From Aquimarina spinulae (GTDB lineage Bacteria; Bacteroidota; Bacteroidia; Flavobacteriales; Flavobacteriaceae), in assembly GCF_943373825.1 (NCBI RefSeq), contig NZ_CALSBP010000001.1, positions 620,001 to 684,000 of the forward strand: a stretch of 64,000 bases of DNA, read 5' to 3'. The position numbers were made by a program, and so were the translations under genes. Shown piece by piece: positions 1-7,523 of the stretch (position 1 is the stretch's first letter; the number at the start of each line of letters is the position of its first letter). The notes under the pieces are model-generated. The model made no database searches and was not told the origin of the DNA. It saw nothing but the letters and a program-made list of their open reading frames with translations.

Positions 1-165
1 CTTTTTAGATATTTTTACGGGAACCCGCAGGAGTGAGATAAAAGTTTAATTCGATGAGGTAGAGGTGATTAGGTTTTTAGAAAATTTGCACCAAAGCCAT
101 AAGCTATGTAAGCAAGTTTTTGCATATTTACCGCTGTAAATGTTACTCAAAAACGATTGATTTTT
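1..165. other. Leading segment without a confirmed gene
   Basis: Bases 1-36 are open in frame 1 and end with TGA, giving the tail LFRYFYGNPQE. This could be the C-terminus of a + strand gene entering from the left, but eleven residues are too few to prove it. The remaining 129 bases up to the Crp/Fnr start are AT-rich, and I see no clear hairpin or promoter in them. Confidence 0.3.
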
Positions 166-735
166 ATGATAGAAGATATATTTAAAAAGATAACAGAAGA
201 GTATGGTGAAATTAGTGCCGAAGCTATTTATGATTGGTCCGAAAAAATAAAAATTGTTGAGTATAAGAAAAGAGATATACTGGTAAAAGAAGGTGCATAT
301 TCATATAAATTCTATTATATCATACAAGGCGCACTCAAAGCCTATTATAGGTCTGATGATAAAAAAATAACCGATTGGTTTGCATTAGAAAACGATTTTA
401 TCCCATCAACAACCGATCCTATACACGGCCGACCCAGCTCTCATACTATAGAAGTATTAGAAGACAGTACTCTGGTAGCATTAGCCCATGATGATTTAGA
501 GGCTTTATGTAAAAAATATCACGACTTCGAGCATCTGTACCGGCTTATCTTATCCAAAGTAATCTACCAACTTAGAGAACGCATAGCTTCTCTACAGTTT
601 AGAACGGTGCAACAACGTTATGATAGTTTGATTGATCTACACCCAAAAATAGAATCTCGTGTTCCTCTGGGAGATGTTGCTTCTTTTTTGGGGATCACAC
701 AAGAAACATTAAGTAGAATTAGAGCGTCGAAGTAA
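166..735 (+). CDS. Crp/Fnr family transcriptional regulator
   Basis: This protein of about 189 residues has the layout of small Bacteroidota Crp/Fnr regulators. An N-terminal cyclic-nucleotide-binding-type beta-roll (about residues 10-120) ends in a long dimerisation helix, and a short helix-turn-helix closes the protein with the recognition stretch ITQETLSRIR. The sensor half lacks the Cys cluster of true Fnr, so an oxygen role has no support. I chose the ATG at 166; a TTG three codons upstream (157) is in frame but less likely. The methyltransferase-like gene lies 120 bp downstream on the same strand and may be a target. The ligand and regulon are unknown. Confidence 0.85.
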   Translation: MIEDIFKKITEEYGEISAEAIYDWSEKIKIVEYKKRDILVKEGAYSYKFYYIIQGALKAYYRSDDKKITDWFALENDFIPSTTDPIHGRPSSHTIEVLEDSTLVALAHDDLEALCKKYHDFEHLYRLILSKVIYQLRERIASLQFRTVQQRYDSLIDLHPKIESRVPLGDVASFLGITQETLSRIRASK

Positions 736-855
736 GAATTTGATTTGGATCAAAACTTTGTGTTCGTTAAATCTATAATTTTGTTCTTGGATCTTAAAAA
801 AGAACTATTATTCTGATATGTTACTTGCCTTATTTTTCCTAATCCTTTTGATAAA

Positions 856-1635
856 ATGAAGAGAATACACCTATTTGAATTCGAAGACTTACCATGGTTT
901 CCTAATTGGATTAGAATCTGTATGACCAGGTTAATTGTGGTAATGCATAAAAAGTTTGGCACGAGTGAGGATATGGCTATGCTGCTTGTTGATCTTATTA
1001 AGCGTACCAAGACCAAAAAAATTATTGATTTATGCTCGGGTAGTGGGGGACCCATGCTCGATACAATAGCACTATTGAGAAATCAACATCATCTTGAAGA
1101 TGTCGAATTGGTTTTATCAGACTTATATCCCAACTTAGAAGCTGCTAAACGAATAAATAGTAGTAGCGATTATATAAGGTATAGAACGACTCCTCTTGAT
1201 GCTACGCATATTGATGATTCGATACAAGGGATATTTACAATGGTAGGTAGTTTTCATCATATGAGACCAGACCAGGCCAAAAGTATTTTAACAGCTGTAC
1301 AAAGCAAAAAGCAACCGATTTGTATTATGGAAATCAATAAAAAATTTCCGTTCCTGCTATGGTGGCTCTTTATCCCTCTTAGTGCCGTTTTATGCCTTTT
1401 TATCACGCCATTGGTGCGACCTTTAACGATCAGACAGCTTATTTTTACCTATATAATCCCTGTAATTCCTTTGTGCTTTGCGTGGGATGCTGTAATTACC
1501 AGCGGGAGAATATATCGATTAGAAGATCTCGATGAGCTTTTACAAGGCATTAAGGAGGATACCTATATCTGGAAAAAAGAGGTTATAGAAGGAAAGTCAG
1601 AAAAAATTTACCTAATAGGATATCCAAAAGAGTAG
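856..1635 (+). CDS. Class I SAM-dependent methyltransferase-like membrane-associated protein
   Basis: The 259-residue product has a Rossmann motif I (DLCSGSGGP, about residues 58-66) followed by an acidic strand end (LVLSDLYPN) as in class I S-adenosylmethionine methyltransferases. Later there is a SFHH segment where such enzymes carry motif IV. Unusually, residues 174-195 and 200-219 are hydrophobic enough to be membrane helices, so the enzyme may sit on the inner membrane and act on a lipid or membrane substrate. The substrate cannot be told from the sequence. The ATG at 856 is the first good start. It is preceded by a Crp/Fnr gene on the same strand. Confidence 0.7.
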   Translation: MKRIHLFEFEDLPWFPNWIRICMTRLIVVMHKKFGTSEDMAMLLVDLIKRTKTKKIIDLCSGSGGPMLDTIALLRNQHHLEDVELVLSDLYPNLEAAKRINSSSDYIRYRTTPLDATHIDDSIQGIFTMVGSFHHMRPDQAKSILTAVQSKKQPICIMEINKKFPFLLWWLFIPLSAVLCLFITPLVRPLTIRQLIFTYIIPVIPLCFAWDAVITSGRIYRLEDLDELLQGIKEDTYIWKKEVIEGKSEKIYLIGYPKE

Positions 1636-1808
1636 GATATTGTATTTCGTAAAACTAAACTACAAATCGTAGTACCTACTCTATGTTACAAATAACCATA
1701 TCTCTCGTCTTCTAGTTAAAGATAAGAACATGAGATATCCATTAATTAAGCCCAAATACTATTTTACATTGTTTAACGAATTCATCGGATTTATAAAAAA
1801 GCCGAAGT

Positions 1809-2480
1809 ATGAAAAAAAAACTGGAAAAATCTGTAACCCATAAAATATATGATACCATTGGGCTGTACTTTTTAAAATTCATATTATTGATTCCTGTAAT
1901 TTTGTTTTTTGCTTTCGTATATGACCCAGAGAACGTACAAAAGGCAAATATGTTAGAACGTTTTTCTCCATTGGTCTTATTAGTAGTCGGTGGGATAATT
2001 CTCCCTCTTGTAGAAGAAGTTGCTTTTAGGCTTTCCTTAAAATTTAAACCCATTTATATTGCGCTATCATCCAGTGTATTTTCATACTACGTATTGACCA
2101 AAATTGTTTTTCAAACAAAAATAAGTGCGATAGACGAAAGCTTTATGATACGAGTAGTTATCGCAATTGCATTAGGAATATTCTTGTATCCTGTAGTTAA
2201 TAGTACATCGATAAAAGAGAGATTGGCTAATTTCTGGAGAACACATTTTAGAAGTATATATTATATCTCTTGCGTGTGTTTTGCCTGGATACATATTACA
2301 AAGTATGAGTTAAACTGGACAAATATTCTTTTGCTTCCGATTCTTACCTTACCTCAATTAATGAGCGCATTAATTTATGGATATATAAGAGTATCTTTTG
2401 GTTTTAAGTATCCATTGTTTTTTCATATGTCTAACAATCTTCTGGCGATAAGCTTATCTCTTTTACCGTTTACAGGTTAA
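1809..2480 (+). CDS. CPBP family intramembrane metalloprotease-like protein
   Basis: The 223-residue protein has about six hydrophobic segments and the three signature motifs of CPBP (CAAX prenyl protease 2 / Abi) intramembrane proteases: EEVAFR at residues 69-74, FAWIH at 158-162 and HMSNN at 206-210. These hold the catalytic Glu pair, the conserved His and the His/Asn of the family. Bacterial members cleave within membranes or work in bacteriocin self-immunity; which applies here is unknown. It is the last + strand gene before a long hairpin at 2547-2607 and a convergent gene. The ATG at 1809 fits a cytoplasmic, Lys-rich N-terminus. Confidence 0.85.
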   Translation: MKKKLEKSVTHKIYDTIGLYFLKFILLIPVILFFAFVYDPENVQKANMLERFSPLVLLVVGGIILPLVEEVAFRLSLKFKPIYIALSSSVFSYYVLTKIVFQTKISAIDESFMIRVVIAIALGIFLYPVVNSTSIKERLANFWRTHFRSIYYISCVCFAWIHITKYELNWTNILLLPILTLPQLMSALIYGYIRVSFGFKYPLFFHMSNNLLAISLSLLPFTG

Positions 2481-2546
2481 GAAATTAAATACTCAATTTT
2501 TACCATAAAAAAATATTGCAGTAAAGAGGAGATTTCTGATACATCA

Positions 2547-2607
2547 AGGTGTTCTATAAGTAAGAATACATTAGGTTGTTATTATGTTTCTTAACTCAAG
2601 AACACCT
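2547..2607. repeat. Long intergenic stem-loop
   Basis: A perfect 9-bp inverted repeat AGGTGTTCT / AGAACACCT (2547-2555 and 2599-2607) encloses a second stem (AGT-AAGAA-ACAT against its complement, with small bulges) and a 12-base loop. It sits between convergent genes but lacks a run of T on either side, so it is not a textbook Rho-independent terminator. It may be a transcript-end hairpin or a small dispersed palindromic element. Confidence 0.55.
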
Positions 2608-2687
2608 ATAGGAATATGCATTTGGTACAGGCGCGAACCCCATTGTATATACCAACTATGATCCAATATGTTTTCTGGATTTCACTA

Positions 2688-2984
2688 TTATATAGTTAGT
2701 TTATGATAATATTTAATCTCTGGAGCTTCTATTAAAAAAGCAGAGAGCTTTGCCATGATTCCATTATTAGAAATAAAAGTTATATAATCTGTATGGTGAC
2801 TTTTACTTAGCCATTCCTCATAAAATACCATTTCATTAGTCTCTTTGTCAAAAAGTATTTTCACCGATAAACATCCATTAAACCCTCTTACATTAGGTAG
2901 ATTCTCTGTAAGAAAATTCATGAGATTATTTACCATAGAATTTTTGACTTTTGATTTTAAAATTACTTCACAATTTGTTTCCAT
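2688..2984 (-). CDS. Antibiotic biosynthesis monooxygenase (ABM) family protein
   Basis: A 98-residue single-domain protein of the dimeric alpha/beta-barrel (ABM, Pfam-type quinol monooxygenase) fold. It shows the typical helix of residues 12-30, the Gly-rich turn NVRGFNGCLS, the acidic strand FYEEWLSKSHHTDYI and a C-terminal strand. The conserved EEW and the H-x-x-Y/H spacing fit the family. Such proteins act on quinones, haem or reactive metabolites; small members are hard to assign. It is alone on the minus strand with its own upstream region, where a TAnnTTTG-like box and palindromes are found. Confidence 0.75.
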   Translation of the reverse strand: METNCEVILKSKVKNSMVNNLMNFLTENLPNVRGFNGCLSVKILFDKETNEMVFYEEWLSKSHHTDYITFISNNGIMAKLSAFLIEAPEIKYYHKLTI

Positions 2985-3298
2985 TGGTTTTTATTTAATC
3001 AATATTTGAAGCAAAATTAGAAAGCAAAGAGTTCAATATTCTTAATCTAAATTAAGAAATGAACTTAATGTTGTACATTGAAAAACGAGGAGGAAAAAAC
3101 CTTAATCTAACAATGAAACCGGCACTCTTTTTTGTTTATATCATAGATAAATTTTAAATATTCTTAGCAAACAATTGATTCGATGGCTGTTATTTGGTTA
3201 TCCCGTGTATAAAGTGGAAAACATAGCTATTCGGGAATTAATCCTTTTTGAAGTATCCCCGTTGCAGCCTATTTTTATATGGTAAAAATCAATATATT
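2985..3298. other. Divergent intergenic region with nested palindrome
   Basis: These 314 bases separate the divergent ABM and threonine synthase-like genes. CTTAAT/ATTAAG (3041-3046 and 3051-3056) is nested inside AGTTC/GAACT (3030-3034 and 3061-3065), and the 10-mer CTTAATCTAA recurs at 3101-3110. This is a plausible repressor site for the ABM gene. I see no recognisable leader peptide or riboswitch for the threonine synthase side. Confidence 0.4.
3012..3019 (-). promoter_or_regulatory. Putative -7 promoter box (TAATTTTG) of the ABM gene
   Basis: On the minus strand this reads TAATTTTG, matching the Bacteroidota -7 consensus TAnnTTTG, 27-35 bases upstream of the ABM start. A well-spaced -33 TTG is not obvious, so the call rests on one box. 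The nested palindrome at 3030-3065 lies just upstream of it. Confidence 0.35.
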
Positions 3299-4465
3299 AT
3301 GCTTACTAATGAATACTCCTATCTTCGATGTGATCACTGCGGAGAAATTTATGATAAGAACGAAGTACATAGCTTTTGCTTAAAAGATAATCAACCTCTG
3401 GTTGCGCATTATAATTTACGTAACCACTTTTCTAAAAATGATTTACAAGATAGGCCGGCAACTATGTGGCGGTATCATGAGCTGTTACCTGTAGAAAAAG
3501 AAGAGAACCGCATTAGCCTGGGAGAAGGGTTTACACCTCTTCTGGTATTATCAAAACTCGAATCTACCTATAACCAATATCAATTATTGCTTAAGGACGA
3601 ATCTGGTAACCCTACAGGTTCTTTTAAAGCTCGAGGGATTAGTATGGCAGTAAGTAAAGCAAAAGAACATGGGATTACAGCAATGTGTATTCCTACTGCC
3701 GGAAATGCAGGAAGCGCTCTTAGCGCGTATTGTGCTAAAGCAGGAATCAAAGCTCATATTTTTATGCCTGAAGAAACCCCTAAAACGTTCCAACTAGATT
3801 GTGAAATCATGGGAGCTAATGTTACTAAGGTAAAAGGAAATATTGGAGATGCTGCCAGTATGATGAGATCAAAAAATGATGGATCCTGGTTTGACGTATC
3901 TACATTGCAAGAGCCTTTTAGACTAGAAGGGAAAAAAACAATGGGGTATGAAATTGCAGAGCAGTTACAGTGGGAATTACCAGATGTAATCCTATACCCT
4001 ACAGGGGGAGGTACCGGATTAATAGGAATCTGGAAAGCCTTTCTTGAAATGAAAGCTCTACAATGGATAGATCATATTCCTACCCGAATGGTAGCTGTTC
4101 AAGGAGATGGATGTAATCCTATTATTACCTCTTTTCACAATGAAATGGATCATGTGCCAAAATATGAGAATCCCGCTCCAACGATAGCGAATGGGTTAAG
4201 GGTGCCAAAACCGTTTGGAGATCGATTGATCATGAAAACATTATATGAAAGTAACGGAACAGCCATTTCTATTTCTGATCATGAAATAAAAGAAGGGATG
4301 CAGGAATTTGCAAAAACAGAAGGGTTATTTATTTCTCCTGAAGGCTCTGCAGTATGGGCTGCCTATAAAAAATTGAAGCAAACTCACTGGATAAAAGATA
4401 ATGAATCTGTGGTACTACTTAATACAGGTTCTGTATATAAGTATACCGAAAATTTATATTCATGA
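3299..4465 (+). CDS. Threonine synthase-like PLP enzyme
   Basis: A fold-type II pyridoxal-phosphate enzyme of 388 residues. It starts with a small zinc-ribbon-like segment (Cys 11, 14 and 27), followed by GSFKARG, whose Lys110 should bind PLP, the PTAGNAGSA loop, and the Gly-rich phosphate loop PTGGGTG. The stretch EPFRLEGKKTMGYEIAEQ is characteristic of archaeal/plant-type threonine synthases, which turn O-phosphohomoserine into threonine. No hom or thrB gene is near, so it may be an accessory copy or act on a related substrate. I start it at the ATG at 3299; a longer in-frame TTG at 3248 would add 17 residues with no homology feel. Confidence 0.8.
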   Translation: MLTNEYSYLRCDHCGEIYDKNEVHSFCLKDNQPLVAHYNLRNHFSKNDLQDRPATMWRYHELLPVEKEENRISLGEGFTPLLVLSKLESTYNQYQLLLKDESGNPTGSFKARGISMAVSKAKEHGITAMCIPTAGNAGSALSAYCAKAGIKAHIFMPEETPKTFQLDCEIMGANVTKVKGNIGDAASMMRSKNDGSWFDVSTLQEPFRLEGKKTMGYEIAEQLQWELPDVILYPTGGGTGLIGIWKAFLEMKALQWIDHIPTRMVAVQGDGCNPIITSFHNEMDHVPKYENPAPTIANGLRVPKPFGDRLIMKTLYESNGTAISISDHEIKEGMQEFAKTEGLFISPEGSAVWAAYKKLKQTHWIKDNESVVLLNTGSVYKYTENLYS

Positions 4466-4513
4466 TTTGTAAATAATAGTGCTTCTTTTTAAGAGGAAAA
4501 ACAGCTTGTTACC

Positions 4514-4608
4514 GATCCAAAAAACTACACTGGGTAGACTACATAAATAAAAACTGTTTCACTGAAAACAGGGTAGTGTATACTGGGTACGGCTACTACT
4601 TTTGGATC
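4514..4608. repeat. Composite palindromic intergenic element
   Basis: Ends are a perfect 9-bp inverted repeat, GATCCAAAA (4514-4522) and TTTTGGATC (4600-4608). Inside lie two direct repeats, ACTGGGTAGACTAC (4529-4542) and ACTGGGTACGGCTAC (4582-4596), flanking a palindrome CTGTTTCACTGAAAACAG (4554-4571). The inner 22 bases recur inverted at 61138-61159. The element carries no coding sequence and lies between the threonine synthase-like gene and the lipoprotein array. Confidence 0.55.
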
Positions 4609-4717
4609 AAATAATTGATAGTATTTAGGCGCCTAATACGGTATGATCAGGGCTTACTGTGCTTTGGATTGTACATTCAATTATTCACAATCACACATTA
4701 ATTCTTAAAAATAAACA

Positions 4718-5434
4718 ATGAAAAAAACAATTTTTAAAGTAATCACTATTCTAACTTTGGCAATCTTTATTAGTAGTTGCGAAACCGATGATGGTATAGA
4801 ATCAAAATTAGAGAATACATCTTCTAGCAAAAAAAATGAAGAAAATAACAATTTAGAAACAAAGAGTTCGAGTAATGTTTTTTTATTAGTTACTAGTATT
4901 GATGGTCCCTATGATACAGTAGATGGAGTACGAATACCTAAAATAGGTTCTTATGTAAATATTTCTGGAGTTAAAATTCCATCAGGTCATTTTTATGGAA
5001 CCTGGGATGTTAAATTAGGTGGATATGAAATTGTAAAAAGATCCTCCCAAAGTGTCCGACTTAAAAGAGTAACTAAAGAAGATGCTATTGTTTTCTTTTT
5101 TTACACGGAGCATGTAAATGAAAACGGAAATATAGTATTGAAATCAGATATAGCTACCTATGGTTTATCTGCAATACCTGATCCAGTACCATGTCCTACC
5201 AGTGAGCATACCAAAATGAGACAAAGTTTTTCTAAATATGCTGCTGCTATTAATTATGATGAGAGGTACACATATAACTGGACAGTTGTTAACAAAGGAA
5301 ATACATATACCGAAACAGGAAGAAATGTAAGACTACGAGGTTTTGGAAACTTTAATGTCACTCTTACTATTGCTCAAGATGGTTGTACTACGCAAACTAG
5401 AACTCAAAATTTTTATGTGAATATTGGAAGGTAG
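4718..5434 (+). CDS. Tandem lipoprotein family, copy 1
   Basis: The 238-residue product has a lipoprotein signal peptide with lipobox Cys at residue 21 (SSCETDD). Acidic residues right after the Cys resemble the Bacteroidota lipoprotein export signal, so a surface location is likely. A low-complexity Asn/Ser/Lys linker is followed by a first beta-rich domain (about residues 50-150, with GPYD and a W-to-GGYEIV core) and by an Ig/PKD-like domain at 159-238 starting CPTSEHTKM and ending near GCTTQ. Its two Cys (159 and 223) could form a disulfide. No catalytic motif is visible. It is the first of four paralogs on this strand; function unknown. Confidence 0.85.
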   Translation: MKKTIFKVITILTLAIFISSCETDDGIESKLENTSSSKKNEENNNLETKSSSNVFLLVTSIDGPYDTVDGVRIPKIGSYVNISGVKIPSGHFYGTWDVKLGGYEIVKRSSQSVRLKRVTKEDAIVFFFYTEHVNENGNIVLKSDIATYGLSAIPDPVPCPTSEHTKMRQSFSKYAAAINYDERYTYNWTVVNKGNTYTETGRNVRLRGFGNFNVTLTIAQDGCTTQTRTQNFYVNIGR

Positions 5435-5572
5435 GCAATTGCATGAAAAATAGTCATGTTTTAGATTATAGACATACATAAAGTATACCTATAGGATACT
5501 GAGTATTTATAGTACTCAGTATCCTGTATTAAGTTATTTACAATCATACATTTAACTTTTAAATAATAAGTC

Positions 5573-6256
5573 ATGAAAAAAACAATTTTTAAAACGCTTT
5601 CTGTTTTAACACTAGCTATTTTTATGAGTAGCTGTGAAACCGATGACGGTACTCTTGATACTACCCAGGAGCAATCAAAAGAGATGATAATCGATAACTC
5701 TACTACTACGAAGATGAGACCCTCTGATGATGATCCTTTCTTTAAAGTTACAGGATTTGACGGTCCTTATGATGTAATTAATGGAGAGTATGTACCTCAT
5801 ATAGGAACTTATGTAAAGGTAAGAGCAAATAATCCTTTTGGGTTTTGGAAGGCTTCAGGATGTTTTAAGCAGGTAGGGTCACGATTTCTAAGAACAAATA
5901 AAGAAAAAGGCTCAATTACACATTCTGTGAGAAGAGCTGAAGGAGGGTTTAATAGTGTTGGACATGATTTTATTGCGATTCCTGTAGTATCGCCACCGCC
6001 ACCGCCACCACCATGTCCTACTAGTGAACATACCAAAATGAGGCAAAGTTTTTCTAAATATGCTGCGGCCAGTAATTATGATGATAGATATACATATAAC
6101 TGGACAGTAGTTAATAAAGGAAATACATACCATGGAACGGGAAGTAGTATCAGACTACAAGGTTATGGAAATTTTAATGTTACGCTTACGATTGTCCAGG
6201 ATGGTTGTACTACCCAAACCAGAACTCAAAACTTTTATGTGAACATAGGAAGGTAA
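5573..6256 (+). CDS. Tandem lipoprotein family, copy 2
   Basis: This 227-residue paralog of the preceding gene has lipobox Cys21 and the same acidic CETDD start. Its middle domain keeps the GPYD...IP.IG frame but is shorter and well diverged from copy 1. The C-terminal domain (148-227) differs from copy 1 at only about 10 of 80 positions. A run of seven prolines joins the two domains; it is encoded by three GCCACC hexamers plus ACC at 5992-6012. The intergenic distance from copy 1 is 138 bp, so each copy may have its own promoter. No enzymatic motif is seen. Confidence 0.85.
   Translation: MKKTIFKTLSVLTLAIFMSSCETDDGTLDTTQEQSKEMIIDNSTTTKMRPSDDDPFFKVTGFDGPYDVINGEYVPHIGTYVKVRANNPFGFWKASGCFKQVGSRFLRTNKEKGSITHSVRRAEGGFNSVGHDFIAIPVVSPPPPPPPCPTSEHTKMRQSFSKYAAASNYDDRYTYNWTVVNKGNTYHGTGSSIRLQGYGNFNVTLTIVQDGCTTQTRTQNFYVNIGR
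5992..6012 (+). repeat. GCCACC hexamer repeat encoding a proline linker
   Basis: Three perfect GCCACC units plus ACC lie exactly at the boundary between the variable and conserved domains of lipoprotein copy 2. The repeat unit is six bases, so slippage would lengthen or shorten the proline linker in frame rather than switch the gene off. Confidence 0.7.
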
Positions 6257-6356
6257 TTAGGCAGTAGACTTGTCTTCAACTTTGAGTCATAAGCATACAG
6301 AATAGGTATACCTAATGTAATATGACCATGACTTACTATGCTTTGTATCGAGTATC

Positions 6357-6421
6357 CTAATTATTTACAATTACACATCTAATTCATAAAACAACAAATC
6401 ATGAAAAAAACAATTTTTAAA
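6357..6421 (+). repeat. 65-bp leader repeat, unit in front of copy 3
   Basis: These 65 bases, covering 44 bases of 5' leader and the first 21 bases of the gene, are identical to 7459-7523 in front of copy 4. Looser versions (a TATTxACAATxAxACATxxAA core) precede copies 1 and 2. Perfect identity in non-coding DNA beside diverged coding sequence indicates recent duplication or gene conversion. Confidence 0.8.
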
Positions 6422-7108
6422 GTAATCACTATGGTAATGCTGGCAACTTTTATTAGTAGTTGCGAGACAGATGATAGTACTCTTGATGGTCTTGAAGGAG
6501 AATCAAAAAATATATCTGTAGAGACTTCTACAATAGATAAATCTGCTACAAAAGCAGCTAATAGTTGTCATAACTGGAGTATTAAAAGATATGAAGGTCC
6601 TATGTGGATGGATTTTAGGACCCGAAAAGTATATCCTTATGTAAATACGATCACAATTGCCGAGGCAAATTGTGATGGAGTCTGGGAGGCTACCGGAGGT
6701 TTTAAAATTATTGATAATACCCATAATAAAAGAACAGTACGGGTTAAAAGAATCAATAAGAACGAAGGCAAGCTTTTTTTTATTACCAGCAATGGCGGCT
6801 ATTCTGTTCTTACTTTTGATGCTTTTATTTATCCTGATATCACAGACCCTACAGCTCCATGCCCTACTAGTGAGCATACCAAAATGAAACGAACAGGAAG
6901 AAGAACCCTTTATGCAGAGAGTTATAAGGGATATTATGCCTACAAGTGGACTATCGTTAATAGAGGAAATACGTATTATGAAACAGGAAGGGCTATTACA
7001 TTACGTATTGGAAGTTCGGATGTAACCCTTACGGTATCCAAGAAGGATTGTGCTACACAAACAAGTGTTCGAAAAAACTTTTTTATCGATGCTAATCCTA
7101 ATAATTAA
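6401..7108 (+). CDS. Tandem lipoprotein family, copy 3
   Basis: The 235-residue third paralog has lipobox Cys21 followed by ETDD. The linker contains Ser/Thr/Lys. The middle domain (about 55-145) keeps the pattern of a Trp, a GGFKII core and a RVKRINKNEG segment, which is also strong in copy 4. The C-terminal domain (154-235) keeps the CPTSEHTKM start, the YKW/GNTY/TGR core and the second Cys, but its sequence has drifted from copies 1 and 2. The start is firm because the leader and first seven codons match copy 4 base for base. Role unknown; a binding or adhesion role is only a guess. Confidence 0.85.
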   Translation: MKKTIFKVITMVMLATFISSCETDDSTLDGLEGESKNISVETSTIDKSATKAANSCHNWSIKRYEGPMWMDFRTRKVYPYVNTITIAEANCDGVWEATGGFKIIDNTHNKRTVRVKRINKNEGKLFFITSNGGYSVLTFDAFIYPDITDPTAPCPTSEHTKMKRTGRRTLYAESYKGYYAYKWTIVNRGNTYYETGRAITLRIGSSDVTLTVSKKDCATQTSVRKNFFIDANPNN

Positions 7109-7502
7109 TACCAGAGATCGGTTTAAAAAAATAAAAAGAGGCTTCTGAAAAGGTAATTCAAGGACTAAATTGTCAGTCTTAGTTTATCGAAGGGCTCTGC
7201 TTGACATTGAAAACACCATTTTCAGACCTCTTTTTTATTATAAAAGCTTATGAAAAAATCTCAATTCTATCCAAATAGGTAGAGTAGTTTAAATTTCTAA
7301 CTTTTAATAAATATACTAACGATATACGTATTATTTCACAGTAAAGAAAGTATTTTAAAACCTTCAAACAGCTACATTTTTGATTTCAATAATTGATTAG
7401 TAATTAGATATTCCTAATGCAGTATAGCCATGGCTTGCTATCTCCTGTATTGAGCATTCTAATTATTTACAATTACACATCTAATTCATAAAACAACAAA
7501 TC
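7109..7502. other. 394-bp spacer in the lipoprotein array
   Basis: The gap before copy 4 is nearly three times longer than the gaps between the other copies. It holds a long imperfect hairpin at 7133-7236 and, from about 7403 to the start codon, the conserved leader shared with the other copies. The stretch between them (7240-7400) is AT-rich and I see nothing in it. Confidence 0.6.
7133..7236. repeat. Long imperfect hairpin, possible flavobacterial palindromic repeat
   Basis: The left arm AAAAAGAGGCTTCTGAAAAGG (7133-7153, given here only to show pairing: 9 + 8 + 2 paired bases with small bulges) pairs with 7216-7236. The loop contains a segment (7171-7205) with TGTCAGTCTTAG and ATCGAAG, which resembles a short dispersed repeat that I recall from flavobacterial genomes; that recollection is not verified. 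The 3' arm ends in six T, so it can also stop transcription of copy 3. Confidence 0.5.
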
Positions 7503-7523
7503 ATGAAAAAAACAATTTTTAAA
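7459..7523 (+). repeat. 65-bp leader repeat, unit in front of copy 4
   Basis: Exact duplicate of 6357-6421, including the first seven codons of the signal peptide. The sequence just upstream (7403-7458) is also clearly related to the leader of copy 3, with substitutions. Confidence 0.8.

Noticed and set aside
750..1055. Minus-strand frame opposite the methyltransferase-like gene
   Set aside because: It is antisense to a gene with a clear Rossmann motif and lacks any recognisable domain.
3180..3298. Possible threonine leader peptide or riboswitch before the threonine synthase-like gene
   Set aside because: No run of Thr/Ile codons, no antiterminator pair and no T-box-like sequence can be seen.
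5992..6012. Proline repeat as an on/off phase-variation switch
   Set aside because: The unit is six bases, so slippage keeps the reading frame; only hinge length would change.
5809..6133. Overlapping minus-strand frames with Gly- and Trp/Arg-rich stretches
   Set aside because: They are the reverse reading of the proline repeat and neighbouring codons of lipoprotein copy 2, with no independent start context or domain.
4628..7523. Repeated leader sequences considered as a CRISPR or integron-like array
   Set aside because: The repeats are about 900 bp apart, lie directly before start codons and are followed by full genes; there are no short uniform spacers and no integrase gene.
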